The notes under the pieces are model-generated. The model worked only from the letters and a program-made list of their open reading frames with translations. It was not told where the DNA came from and did not search any database. From JBOFMT01 sp051658525 (GTDB lineage: Bacteria; Bacillota_I; Bacilli_A; Erysipelotrichales; Erysipelotrichaceae), in NCBI GenBank assembly GCA_051658525.1, contig JBOFMT010000104.1, positions 6,837 to 70,836 on the forward strand: a DNA stretch of 64,000 nt, given 5' to 3'. The position numbers and the translations under genes are program-made. This document shows positions 14,935 through 21,970 of the stretch, piece by piece; positions within the stretch are counted from its first letter, which is position 1; every line of letters begins with the position of its first letter.

Positions 14935-16261
14935 ATCCCGCATAATTAAGCTGTAGTTGTCGTTTTGACTCAAACATCCATTTTGTACCGACTGCTAAGA
15001 TACATAGTTCACACAACGGCATCGCTAGCCACAAGGCATCTATGCCTAGTACTTGTGGTAATACAAATAAGAAGCATGCACCTAGTACTAACCCACGCCC
15101 TATCGCAATGATCATCGCTTTTTTCGGTTCCAACATACTTTGGAAATAGTAGGTAAAGAATAAATTCATCGGTGTAAGAAAGAAGGCTAATCCATAAGTT
15201 CTAAGAATACTAGGAGCTTGTGCTAGCACTTCTGGTGTGGTTTTCATAAATACTTGAATGATTAGCTCCGGAATCCATAACGTTAAAACACCCCAAAACA
15301 AACCAAAGGCTATGGCACTAAAGATGGCATAGCGACGAAAATCACGAACTCTACCCAGTTGTTTTGCTCCTAAGTTTAGGGATAACAATGGTTGACTAGC
15401 TTGCCCAATACTATAGGATGTACACTGTACAATGAGTACAAGACTTGATAAAGCACCATAAATTGCTAAGGTTGTTTCATCAAAATAGCGCAGGATTTGA
15501 TGATTAAACAATAAGATCATCAATCCCATTGCAATATCAACAAAGAACGTGGAAAATCCTAACGTAACAATCGCTTGCGCTGTAGAGCGAATATTCGTTG
15601 GGATACAAAAACGCAAGGTGTTCTGTTTCCTAAAAAAGTGCAAACATACGATTACAAACGCTAAGACATTACTAATCGCAGTCGCAATTGCTGCTCCACC
15701 AATTCCCATACCAAAGCTGAAAACAAACACATAATCCAAAACGATATTCAAAAGCGCTGTGGAAACCACAGCGAATGTTGCCAGTTGTGGATTGTTATCA
15801 TTTCGCAAAAAAGCTACCAACAGTTGACTCACCATCACAAAGGGAATCACCAACTTCAAAGGACCAAGATAGCGCAGTGCCATATCTAACAAATCCCCTT
15901 GTGCACCAAGCATGGTTAACAGCTCGACATCGAATGCACAAATAAGTCCCCATACGATGCATGCAATCACAAGTGTGAGTCCACACGCGACACTAAACAC
16001 AGCATTTGCTTTGTCGAGCGCTTTTGCTTTGGTGTTGCTATAAAGGATACTTCCTCCAATACCCGTCAATAAACCAAGGGAAATAATAATCGTCCAAACC
16101 GGTAACACGATCGCCATAGCCGCTGTTCCCGCTGGACCTTCAAAGTGTCCAATAATGGCCATATCAGCCAAAGAATAAATCGCACCTACCAGTGCACTAC
16201 CAAAAGCTGCAAACAAGTAGGTTTGATATAATTTTTTTGTGTTTTTTTGTAGTATTTCCAT
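14933..16261 (-). CDS. MATE-family multidrug efflux transporter (MepA-like)
   Basis: 442-aa polytopic protein with about 12 hydrophobic segments and the MATE hallmark N-terminal half ADMAIIGHFEGPAGTAAM, plus the repeat in the second half (LNLGAKQLGRVRDFRRYA). It exports cationic drugs or metabolites using an ion gradient (family knowledge). It is preceded by its own promoter and a roughly 90-nt leader that forms an intrinsic terminator (16281-16367), so expression is probably controlled by an RNA switch. The mepA-like branch is known to be paired with guanidine-IV riboswitches, which fits. Confidence 0.92.
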   Translation of the reverse strand: MEILQKNTKKLYQTYLFAAFGSALVGAIYSLADMAIIGHFEGPAGTAAMAIVLPVWTIIISLGLLTGIGGSILYSNTKAKALDKANAVFSVACGLTLVIACIVWGLICAFDVELLTMLGAQGDLLDMALRYLGPLKLVIPFVMVSQLLVAFLRNDNNPQLATFAVVSTALLNIVLDYVFVFSFGMGIGGAAIATAISNVLAFVIVCLHFFRKQNTLRFCIPTNIRSTAQAIVTLGFSTFFVDIAMGLMILLFNHQILRYFDETTLAIYGALSSLVLIVQCTSYSIGQASQPLLSLNLGAKQLGRVRDFRRYAIFSAIAFGLFWGVLTLWIPELIIQVFMKTTPEVLAQAPSILRTYGLAFFLTPMNLFFTYYFQSMLEPKKAMIIAIGRGLVLGACFLFVLPQVLGIDALWLAMPLCELCILAVGTKWMFESKRQLQLNYAG

Positions 16262-16280
16262 ATTTTTTCCTCCTTACAAC

Positions 16281-16367
16281 AAAAAAAGCCGGATAAAGAA
16301 ACAGGTATTTCAACCTGTCACCTTATCCGGCTAACATTTCATTTGAATGCTTTGCCTTTGCGTGAGC
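16281..16367 (-). promoter_or_regulatory. riboswitch-like attenuator, candidate guanidine-IV (mepA motif)
   Basis: The transcript begins near 16367 with GTGCTCACGCAAAGGCAAAG. It then forms a terminator: outer stem AGCCGGATAA/TTATCCGGCT (16323-16332 with 16287-16296), inner stem ACAGGT/ACCTGT, and seven T. TCAC near the 5' end (16362-16365) can pair with GTGA in the hairpin (16318-16321), a plausible ligand-stabilised kissing interaction that would block termination. Size, position and MepA-like target fit the guanidine-IV class. The match is from memory of the motif, not an alignment. Confidence 0.55.
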
Positions 16368-16373
16368 ACTTTT

Positions 16374-16402
16374 ATTCTATAAAATCCAATGCTACGTGTC
16401 AA
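16374..16402 (-). promoter_or_regulatory. promoter of the MATE leader
   Basis: Perfect -35 TTGACA (16397-16402), -10 TAGAAT (16374-16379), 17-bp spacer. It lies directly after the stop of the ABC ATPase gene. Confidence 0.85.
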
Positions 16403-16405
16403 CCT

Positions 16406-17068
16406 TTACTTTTGTTTAAAATGTCCAGCTTCCAAATATAATACAGTATCTGCATAAGCAGCAACACGTTTTCCATGCGTTACAACAATCACACACTTAT
16501 CTTCTTCATGCGCTAAGCGCTGTAGGATTGTCATTACATTCTCTTCACTATCTTCATCTAAATTTCCAGTTGGCTCATCCGCAATAATCACCTTAGGATC
16601 ATGCGATAAGGCTCTAGCAATACCAACACGTTGTTGTTCTCCACCTGATAGTTTTAAAATCTTACGTCGTGCCGTTGTTTCATCAATCCCAACGCGTGCT
16701 AACAACGCTAATGCTGCCGCATGTTTATCTTTGACTTTACTTCCACTAATATGCATTGATAAGACAATATTTTCTAGTGCTGTTGCATTCAACAACAAGT
16801 TATAACTTTGAAAGATAACTCCGATATGTTGGGAGCGATACGCATCTTGATTGATGGTTTTCACGTCCTCTCCAACATAAGTGATCACACCTTCTTGTAC
16901 ATGATCCAAACCAGACAACAAGGATAACAACGTTGTTTTCCCTGCTCCTGATTTTCCCATAATAGCATACATGGTCTTCTCTTCAAAGGCCATGGAGAGA
17001 TTGTTTAAGACATTCTTTTTCCCATCTTTATATTGATAGGATACATTTTCTAAGGTTAGTACACTCAT
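16406..17068 (-). CDS. ABC transporter ATP-binding protein (MacB/LolD type)
   Basis: 220-aa cytoplasmic ATPase. Walker A GKSGAGKTT (about residue 38), signature LSGGEQQRV, Walker B VIIADEPTG, and the H-loop in VVTHGKRV are all present. It partners with the FtsX-type permease encoded one base upstream, forming a mechanotransmission-type transporter. Together with the two-component system at 18607-20399 it resembles VncRS-Vex and Bce-like units that sense or resist peptides (inference from arrangement). Confidence 0.94.
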   Translation of the reverse strand: MSVLTLENVSYQYKDGKKNVLNNLSMAFEEKTMYAIMGKSGAGKTTLLSLLSGLDHVQEGVITYVGEDVKTINQDAYRSQHIGVIFQSYNLLLNATALENIVLSMHISGSKVKDKHAAALALLARVGIDETTARRKILKLSGGEQQRVGIARALSHDPKVIIADEPTGNLDEDSEENVMTILQRLAHEEDKCVIVVTHGKRVAAYADTVLYLEAGHFKQK

Positions 17069-17069
17069 A

Positions 17070-18497
17070 TTAATTCCTTTCTGCTAAGATTTGCATTGGT
17101 TTGTGTTTGGTAATATAAATCACACCAGCACTACTTGCAACCAAACTCAACAATAAACTAATGCCTACAATTTGTAAGATCATATCGATTGTAAGACGAA
17201 CATCAATTTCCGATAAACTTTCAACGGGGTTCATATTCATACTTCCCCCACTTACGCTTCCACCGACTACAATACCACCTTGACCCATCATATCATTTTG
17301 CGTGTTTTGGCTGATATCGATTTGTTGTTGGAGCAGCGCATCGGATATTGGTTGTGCAGCGATAATCCCAGCTCCTAGACCAACGACTAAGCACAGTCCG
17401 GTAATTGCTAACATTTCTGCCATAAATCCAGTGATAACCGCACCACGTTTCATCCCCATTGCACGTAATACACCAATTTCATATTTACGTTCGCGTACTG
17501 CATTGATGGATAAGACTACAAGTACACCACATCCCAACAATAAAATTGTTAGTAAGAAGGTTTGGGTAATATTGGTAAGTCCTACTACTGGTCCTACAAT
17601 TTGGTTGTAACTAGCTTCATCGGTTGAAACCTTATAAATGCTAGGTAAGCCTTTGCTTTCTACTTCTTTGGTAAACGCTTCTAGCATCGATGGATCTTTC
17701 AGGGTATACGTATAGTTAATCATACCACCAGTAACACCAAACCCTTCAAACTCGGTAATGGTATCCATCGTTGTAATAAAATCATTTTCTGTATTGCTCA
17801 TTGGTAACATCATCATGTTATCAACACCAACCATGGTTAAGTCTTCAAAAATACCAGTAATCGTTAATGTTAAACTCGCTTTTGATTTTGGATCGGTTGT
17901 ATTGACAACAACGCTATCTCCAACCTTTAACTTATTTAACTTTGCATATTGTTCAGAAATCATTACTTCATTTTTTGCTGAAGGTAGTTTCCCACTTGTA
18001 ATGGTACGCTTTCCACTTTCAAAGTCAGCACTAATATTAGGATGATTGCTAGCTAATAAATTTGCCGTTGGCATATCCAAGATAATGATATCATCCGGTA
18101 ATTCACTACCACTTGGTCCTACCATTCCAACATTTCCCATGTTTGGATTATTTTCAACTTCGTCAATCGAAGTTAAATCTTTGGGAATAATACCCAAGCT
18201 TGCTTGCATTGCATAATGTTTTAAATACTCTGACTCTGCAAATGCTTCATATTGTTCTGCACTGATCGGTGTAAAATCAAAATCCCCATTTCCTGACATT
18301 AATTTATCGAAATCAATATCAATAAATACTTCCGCCCCAAAGCGATTTTTATAATCTTCAATGATACTGCTTGATGTTTCATTGATAATAATTCCTGTCG
18401 ATAAAACAAAAATCATTAAGACCAACACACAAGACGTTAAGATATTTCTTCCCTTATTTCGTTTGATGTTTGCCATTGCATTTTTTATAAGATACAT
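17070..18497 (-). CDS. ABC transporter permease, FtsX/MacB type
   Basis: About 475 aa. There is one N-terminal membrane helix (about residues 15-37), a large extracytoplasmic MacB-like domain (about residues 40-300), and three C-terminal helices in an FtsX domain. An unusual Gly/Met-rich insertion (DMMGQGGIVVGGSVSGG, about residues 400-420) lies in the loop between the last two helices. ATG 18497 is chosen because TGGAGG precedes it; the upstream in-frame ATG would contain that ribosome-binding site. It is transcribed from a promoter carrying the same direct-repeat operator as the two-component operon. Four membrane segments place it with peptide-handling transporters rather than classical importers. 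Confidence 0.9.
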   Translation of the reverse strand: MYLIKNAMANIKRNKGRNILTSCVLVLMIFVLSTGIIINETSSSIIEDYKNRFGAEVFIDIDFDKLMSGNGDFDFTPISAEQYEAFAESEYLKHYAMQASLGIIPKDLTSIDEVENNPNMGNVGMVGPSGSELPDDIIILDMPTANLLASNHPNISADFESGKRTITSGKLPSAKNEVMISEQYAKLNKLKVGDSVVVNTTDPKSKASLTLTITGIFEDLTMVGVDNMMMLPMSNTENDFITTMDTITEFEGFGVTGGMINYTYTLKDPSMLEAFTKEVESKGLPSIYKVSTDEASYNQIVGPVVGLTNITQTFLLTILLLGCGVLVVLSINAVRERKYEIGVLRAMGMKRGAVITGFMAEMLAITGLCLVVGLGAGIIAAQPISDALLQQQIDISQNTQNDMMGQGGIVVGGSVSGGSMNMNPVESLSEIDVRLTIDMILQIVGISLLLSLVASSAGVIYITKHKPMQILAERN

Positions 18498-18521
18498 ATT
18501 GTTCCTCCATTTCATACCTTC

Positions 18522-18557
18522 ATCCTACCATGTGCAATGTTAGATTAAGGTTAGGTT
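18522..18557 (-). promoter_or_regulatory. ABC operon promoter with OmpR-type direct-repeat operator
   Basis: Plus-strand GTTAGATT (18539-18546) and GTTAGGTT (18550-18557) repeat at an 11-bp period, ending 11 bp from the minus-strand -10 TAGGAT (18522-18527). The repeats replace the -35, typical of an activator of the OmpR family. The same geometry occurs at 20431-20466. Confidence 0.75.
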
Positions 18558-18568
18558 CGAAAAAAGAT

Positions 18569-18600
18569 AAAAAAACAATGGAGGGAATCCCTCCATTGTC
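18569..18600 (-). terminator. terminator of the two-component operon
   Basis: Minus-strand ACAATGGAGGGA paired with TCCCTCCATTGT (18575-18599), then seven T. Confidence 0.9.
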
Positions 18601-18606
18601 TTGTGT

Positions 18607-19734
18607 TTATTTTGTTTGAGGTAAGCGAATTGTGAAGCAGGTATGCTGGTCCGTTACACTTACCGAAATGGTTCCATGGTGTGCTTCGATGATTTGTTTG
18701 GTTAACGCTAATCCAATCCCAGAACCTCCTGTATCACGTGAGCGTGATGCTTCCCCGCGATAGAAGGTTTCAAAAATCCGTTCTTGATCCTCTTTTACTA
18801 TTCCAATTCCACTATCCTGAATGCTAAGTGTGATATCTGTGTCATCTTGTTCTAACCAAATAGCAATGTTGCCTCCCATACTATTATATTTCACCGCGTT
18901 CTCACAAACATTAAAGATCGCTTGTCTAATTAAATTTACATTACCACAAACTTTGATATCTTGTAAGCTTGTTTCGATGTTTAATTGTTTTTGTTGGCAT
19001 GTACTAGCTAAACTATCCATGACTTCAAAAATAAGTGGGGCAAGTGCGATGCTTGCTTGTTGATTTAATTGCGAAGCAGTAGCCAAACCAAGTAAATCTT
19101 GTACCAACTCAATCAAGCGTTCCGTATTTTCTTCGATGATTTGGGTTGTCTCTAAAAAGTCTTCTTTGCTTGGTTCTACTTCCATATGTAAGAGCTGCAG
19201 GCTGCTCTTCATCATGGTCAGAGGGGTTTTTAATTCATGTGCTGCACCGCTTACAAATTGTTTTTGGGCAACAAAGGATTGTTCTAGTTGCGACAACATT
19301 GTTTGAAATGAAGTTGCAAGCTCACTCACCTCATCATCGCCAGAAAAAGCACCACTAGAAATTGAAAAATTATCGAGCCCCACTTGTTTCACCTCTTGAT
19401 TTAACACGCGTATTTTCTTTAACGTGATTCCTGTAATCCACCAGGTAGCAAGACTTGCTAGCACACTAATGGCAAACATAAAGAAAATAATATTACGTGC
19501 AAATACATTTGTTGTTTGTAGTACCACCTCTGAGCCACCTGCAACTAGTCCATGGCCAAAACTGCCTTCAATAAAACCACTACTGGGAAACGATAACGCT
19601 TCCCCAATATAAATGGTCTGAAACCCTTGGTTTGCATAACGAATTACCACGTAAGATGTAACACAAGAAACTACGAGTAACAACAAACTAATAAAAAACG
19701 TGATCCGAACACGTAACACTCCAAAACGTTTCAT
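18607..19734 (-). CDS. sensor histidine kinase
   Basis: 375-aa membrane kinase. Two membrane helices (about residues 10-32 and 75-98) flank a short outside loop of about 45 aa. A HAMP linker, a HisKA domain (GAAHELKTPLTMM, phospho-His about residue 166) and an ATPase domain with N-box ENAVKYN and G-boxes DSGIGI and GGSGIGLALTK follow. The tiny sensor loop suggests it may sense through the partner ABC transporter rather than bind a ligand alone (inference, as in Bce-type modules). Its start overlaps the response-regulator stop by four bases. Confidence 0.93.
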   Translation of the reverse strand: MKRFGVLRVRITFFISLLLLVVSCVTSYVVIRYANQGFQTIYIGEALSFPSSGFIEGSFGHGLVAGGSEVVLQTTNVFARNIIFFMFAISVLASLATWWITGITLKKIRVLNQEVKQVGLDNFSISSGAFSGDDEVSELATSFQTMLSQLEQSFVAQKQFVSGAAHELKTPLTMMKSSLQLLHMEVEPSKEDFLETTQIIEENTERLIELVQDLLGLATASQLNQQASIALAPLIFEVMDSLASTCQQKQLNIETSLQDIKVCGNVNLIRQAIFNVCENAVKYNSMGGNIAIWLEQDDTDITLSIQDSGIGIVKEDQERIFETFYRGEASRSRDTGGSGIGLALTKQIIEAHHGTISVSVTDQHTCFTIRLPQTK

Positions 19735-20399
19735 CGCGCTTCCTCCTTACATAACACATACCCTTGTCCTCGAATGGTTTGAATCAAGGAAAGTTTGATT
19801 TTCTTTCGTAAACTACTCAAATGAAATTTAAACGAGTTAGAAAACAAGTCCACATCTTGATCCCAAACATGCATAATCAACTCTTCCGCACTTACGACTT
19901 GTTCTTTGTGATACAGTAGATACTCTAAAATCGCATATTCTTTTTTTGTTAGTTCTATTTTTTCATCTGCAACCCACAGCTGTTTTTTACTCGTATCTAG
20001 GAGGAGTGCATCATACACCAGTTGGGCACTTCCTCCCTGGCGACTACGACGTAACAACACCCGAATTCTTGCTTCTAATTCTAAAAAATCAAAGGGTTTG
20101 GTTAGATAGTCACTAGCACCTAAGTCAAGCCCCTGAACTTTATCTTGTATTTGATCATTGGCTGATAAGATCAACACGGGAATCTCATTTTCTTGTTTCC
20201 GCAACGTTGTTAGCACATCCCAACCACTAATTTTTGGTAAGTTTAAATCAAGGATGACCAGATCATAGTGCTCTTGGTCTAGTTGAAACAATGCCGCTTC
20301 CCCATCCATAGCACAGTCAATGGCATACCCTAAAGCTCTAAGACCTTTCGCTATAATTTTTGATAACGTCGGTTCATCTTCTACAACAAGTAACTTCAT
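19731..20399 (-). CDS. OmpR/PhoB-family response regulator
   Basis: 222 aa. Receiver domain with acidic pair E7-D8 (LVVEDEP), phospho-acceptor about D51 in LVILDLNLP and Lys about 101 in DYLTKPFD, then a winged-helix domain (LTKKEYAILEYLLYHKEQVV, ending in QTIRGQGYVL). It likely binds the 11-bp-spaced GTTAG repeats found both before its own gene (20448-20466) and before the ABC transporter operon (18539-18557), giving autoregulation plus transporter control. Confidence 0.94.
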   Translation of the reverse strand: MKLLVVEDEPTLSKIIAKGLRALGYAIDCAMDGEAALFQLDQEHYDLVILDLNLPKISGWDVLTTLRKQENEIPVLILSANDQIQDKVQGLDLGASDYLTKPFDFLELEARIRVLLRRSRQGGSAQLVYDALLLDTSKKQLWVADEKIELTKKEYAILEYLLYHKEQVVSAEELIMHVWDQDVDLFSNSFKFHLSSLRKKIKLSLIQTIRGQGYVLCKEEAR

Positions 20400-20430
20400 A
20401 TATACATCCTCTTTTCACACTTTACTCTAT

Positions 20431-20466
20431 ACTATACCAAAACAAAGGTTAGATAATAGTTAGTTT
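20431..20466 (-). promoter_or_regulatory. autoregulatory promoter of the two-component operon
   Basis: Plus-strand GTTAGATA (20448-20455) and GTTAGTTT (20459-20466), 11-bp period. The repeats sit 11 bp upstream of the minus-strand -10 TATAGT (20431-20436). Spacing is identical to the ABC promoter. Confidence 0.75.
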
Positions 20467-20491
20467 CTAACAAAAACTATGTGTAAGAAAA

Positions 20492-20511
20492 AAGAAACCC
20501 AAAGGTTTCTT
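20492..20511 (-). terminator. terminator of the DUF4300-like gene
   Basis: Minus-strand AAGAAACC/GGTTTCTT with a four-base loop and a following T-rich run. The stem overlaps the stop codon of the gene. Confidence 0.8.
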
Positions 20512-21340
20512 ATAGTGCAACATCATTTTCCATGATAATGGGTTGAAGGATAAAGTAATCCATCATACGTTGTTGTAAGTAATATTTTAACTCGGCATCA
20601 TCTTTGAATTTACTAGCTTGGAACGGTGCTTTGGGATTGATTTTTTCAATAAATAACAGCCCTTCTTCCGTTTCAATTTTCACACCAACATGGACTGCTT
20701 CTAGCCACTTGTTATCATTAGCATAAGCAAAACAAGAAATCAAAGACATGCTTTCATGTTCAAAGCTAACACCGCGCTCTTGCCATGCTTTTTGGATCGT
20801 TTTCACATAGCTTCCAGTTGTTTGAAACCCTGAAGTTTCAATTCCTTTGAACACACCCCAAAATGCTTCTTTATCTCCTTCTTCAAAGCCTACATATGGA
20901 TAGCTTTGTAAGATATACTCTTCTGCCAGTTCAATTTCACCTGCGATGCCATCCGCTTTGATGACATCCTTCAACAGATTGAACGCTGCAATACGACAGT
21001 TCATATCTTCTGGTAACACAACAGCTGCAAATAGATTAAAGGCTAAGTTACCATCGTATTTGCTAACTGCACCACGTTTTGTTGTAAAGTCACCTTGTAA
21101 GTTTGGTAAGGTTTTTAAATATTCATTGGTAAAGTTTACTTGTTGCGTAAAGGTTGTTAGATTTTTTTCACTTACGCCTTGTTCGCGTAATACCTCCACT
21201 ACTTCATCAAGTGCATTTGGACTCGCTAAATTAGAATAGGTAATGGTAGATATCGCTCTTCTTGTTACAAACGCACCTACCACAAGCACTAGAACAAGTC
21301 CAACAAGACCAAATCCACGTAGTATTTTATTTTTTTTCAT
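20510..21340 (-). CDS. DUF4300-like membrane-anchored protein
   Basis: 276 aa with an N-terminal membrane helix (about residues 8-27) and no lipobox Cys, so it is anchored with its bulk outside. The stretch TITYSNLASPNALDEV followed by VNFTNEYL and the conserved EDMNCRIAAFNLL matches the DUF4300 pattern seen in streptococcal and related surface proteins, as I recall it. Function of that family is unknown. It is divergent from a small membrane protein at 21506, with a perfect palindrome (21426-21441) in the shared upstream region. Confidence 0.65.
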   Translation of the reverse strand: MKKNKILRGFGLVGLVLVLVVGAFVTRRAISTITYSNLASPNALDEVVEVLREQGVSEKNLTTFTQQVNFTNEYLKTLPNLQGDFTTKRGAVSKYDGNLAFNLFAAVVLPEDMNCRIAAFNLLKDVIKADGIAGEIELAEEYILQSYPYVGFEEGDKEAFWGVFKGIETSGFQTTGSYVKTIQKAWQERGVSFEHESMSLISCFAYANDNKWLEAVHVGVKIETEEGLLFIEKINPKAPFQASKFKDDAELKYYLQQRMMDYFILQPIIMENDVAL

Positions 21341-21425
21341 AAAGTTTCCTTTCTTATGATTTAATGTATCATCTTATGTACTAGGATAGTATACAAAATC
21401 TTAGCTTACACAGCCATCGAACTTG

Positions 21426-21441
21426 CTTACAATGTTGTAAG
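21426..21441. promoter_or_regulatory. perfect palindrome in divergent promoter region
   Basis: CTTACAA-TG-TTGTAAG lies between divergent genes starting at 21340 and 21506. It is a possible operator; no local regulator gene is assigned to it. Confidence 0.5.
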
Positions 21442-21505
21442 TTAGATTCGCTATCGAAAAAAAAGACGTACAATGCTATACTTAAAAGGAACACAAGGAG
21501 AACAT

Positions 21506-21943
21506 ATGAACATCTTACAATTAGCAATCTTGATTTTTGCCTTAATGGAAGGCTCTAATATTCTTATTTTATATTTCAAACCACAATTTCAATATGGAAA
21601 CAGCATGCGTGCTTTCCATGCCTATGAGGCAAGCAAAGCGGATCCGCATTTGCATTTATTTGTTACCTATATGACGCGTTGGGTAGCCAACTGTAAAGTT
21701 ATTTTTATCGCACTTTTGCTTGTCGTTGCCGCACTGGGTGATGTGTTGTTACAACAAATAGCAGTAGGGGTAACGATTTGTAGTATTGGTATTTTCTTTG
21801 TTACCTTATACCCAATCAAAAAACAGCTGGATACGGCTGATCAAGTGTATCCCAAAGGTTATGCTAAAACACTGTCAAAAACCATCCTAAGTTTTATGGT
21901 GATGTTTAGTGTTGCACTACTCATTAGCTTCTATACGTTATAA
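21506..21943 (+). CDS. small polytopic membrane protein of unknown function
   Basis: 145 aa with about four hydrophobic segments: residues 1-20, around 60-82, around 85-105 and 122-143. It has a conserved-looking loop FQYGNSMRAFHAYEASKADP. ATG 21506 follows AAGGAG at normal spacing; an ATG at 21473 in the same frame has no ribosome-binding site. I cannot assign a family. It is monocistronic, ending at a strong terminator, and shares its upstream region with the DUF4300-like gene. Confidence 0.7.
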   Translation: MNILQLAILIFALMEGSNILILYFKPQFQYGNSMRAFHAYEASKADPHLHLFVTYMTRWVANCKVIFIALLLVVAALGDVLLQQIAVGVTICSIGIFFVTLYPIKKQLDTADQVYPKGYAKTLSKTILSFMVMFSVALLISFYTL

Positions 21944-21970
21944 AGGAACAGCCAAGCTGTTCCTTTGTTT
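21942..21970. terminator. strong terminator between convergent genes
   Basis: AAAGGAACAGC-CAA-GCTGTTCCTTT followed by GTTTTT. It overlaps the membrane-protein stop codon. Confidence 0.88.

Noticed and set aside
16281..16367. MATE leader as a c-di-GMP-I (GEMM) riboswitch
   Set aside because: The opening resembles CACGCAnAGGGCAAA, but the second GEMM half (GACGCAAAGCC and tetraloop-receptor region) is missing, and the RNA is too short.
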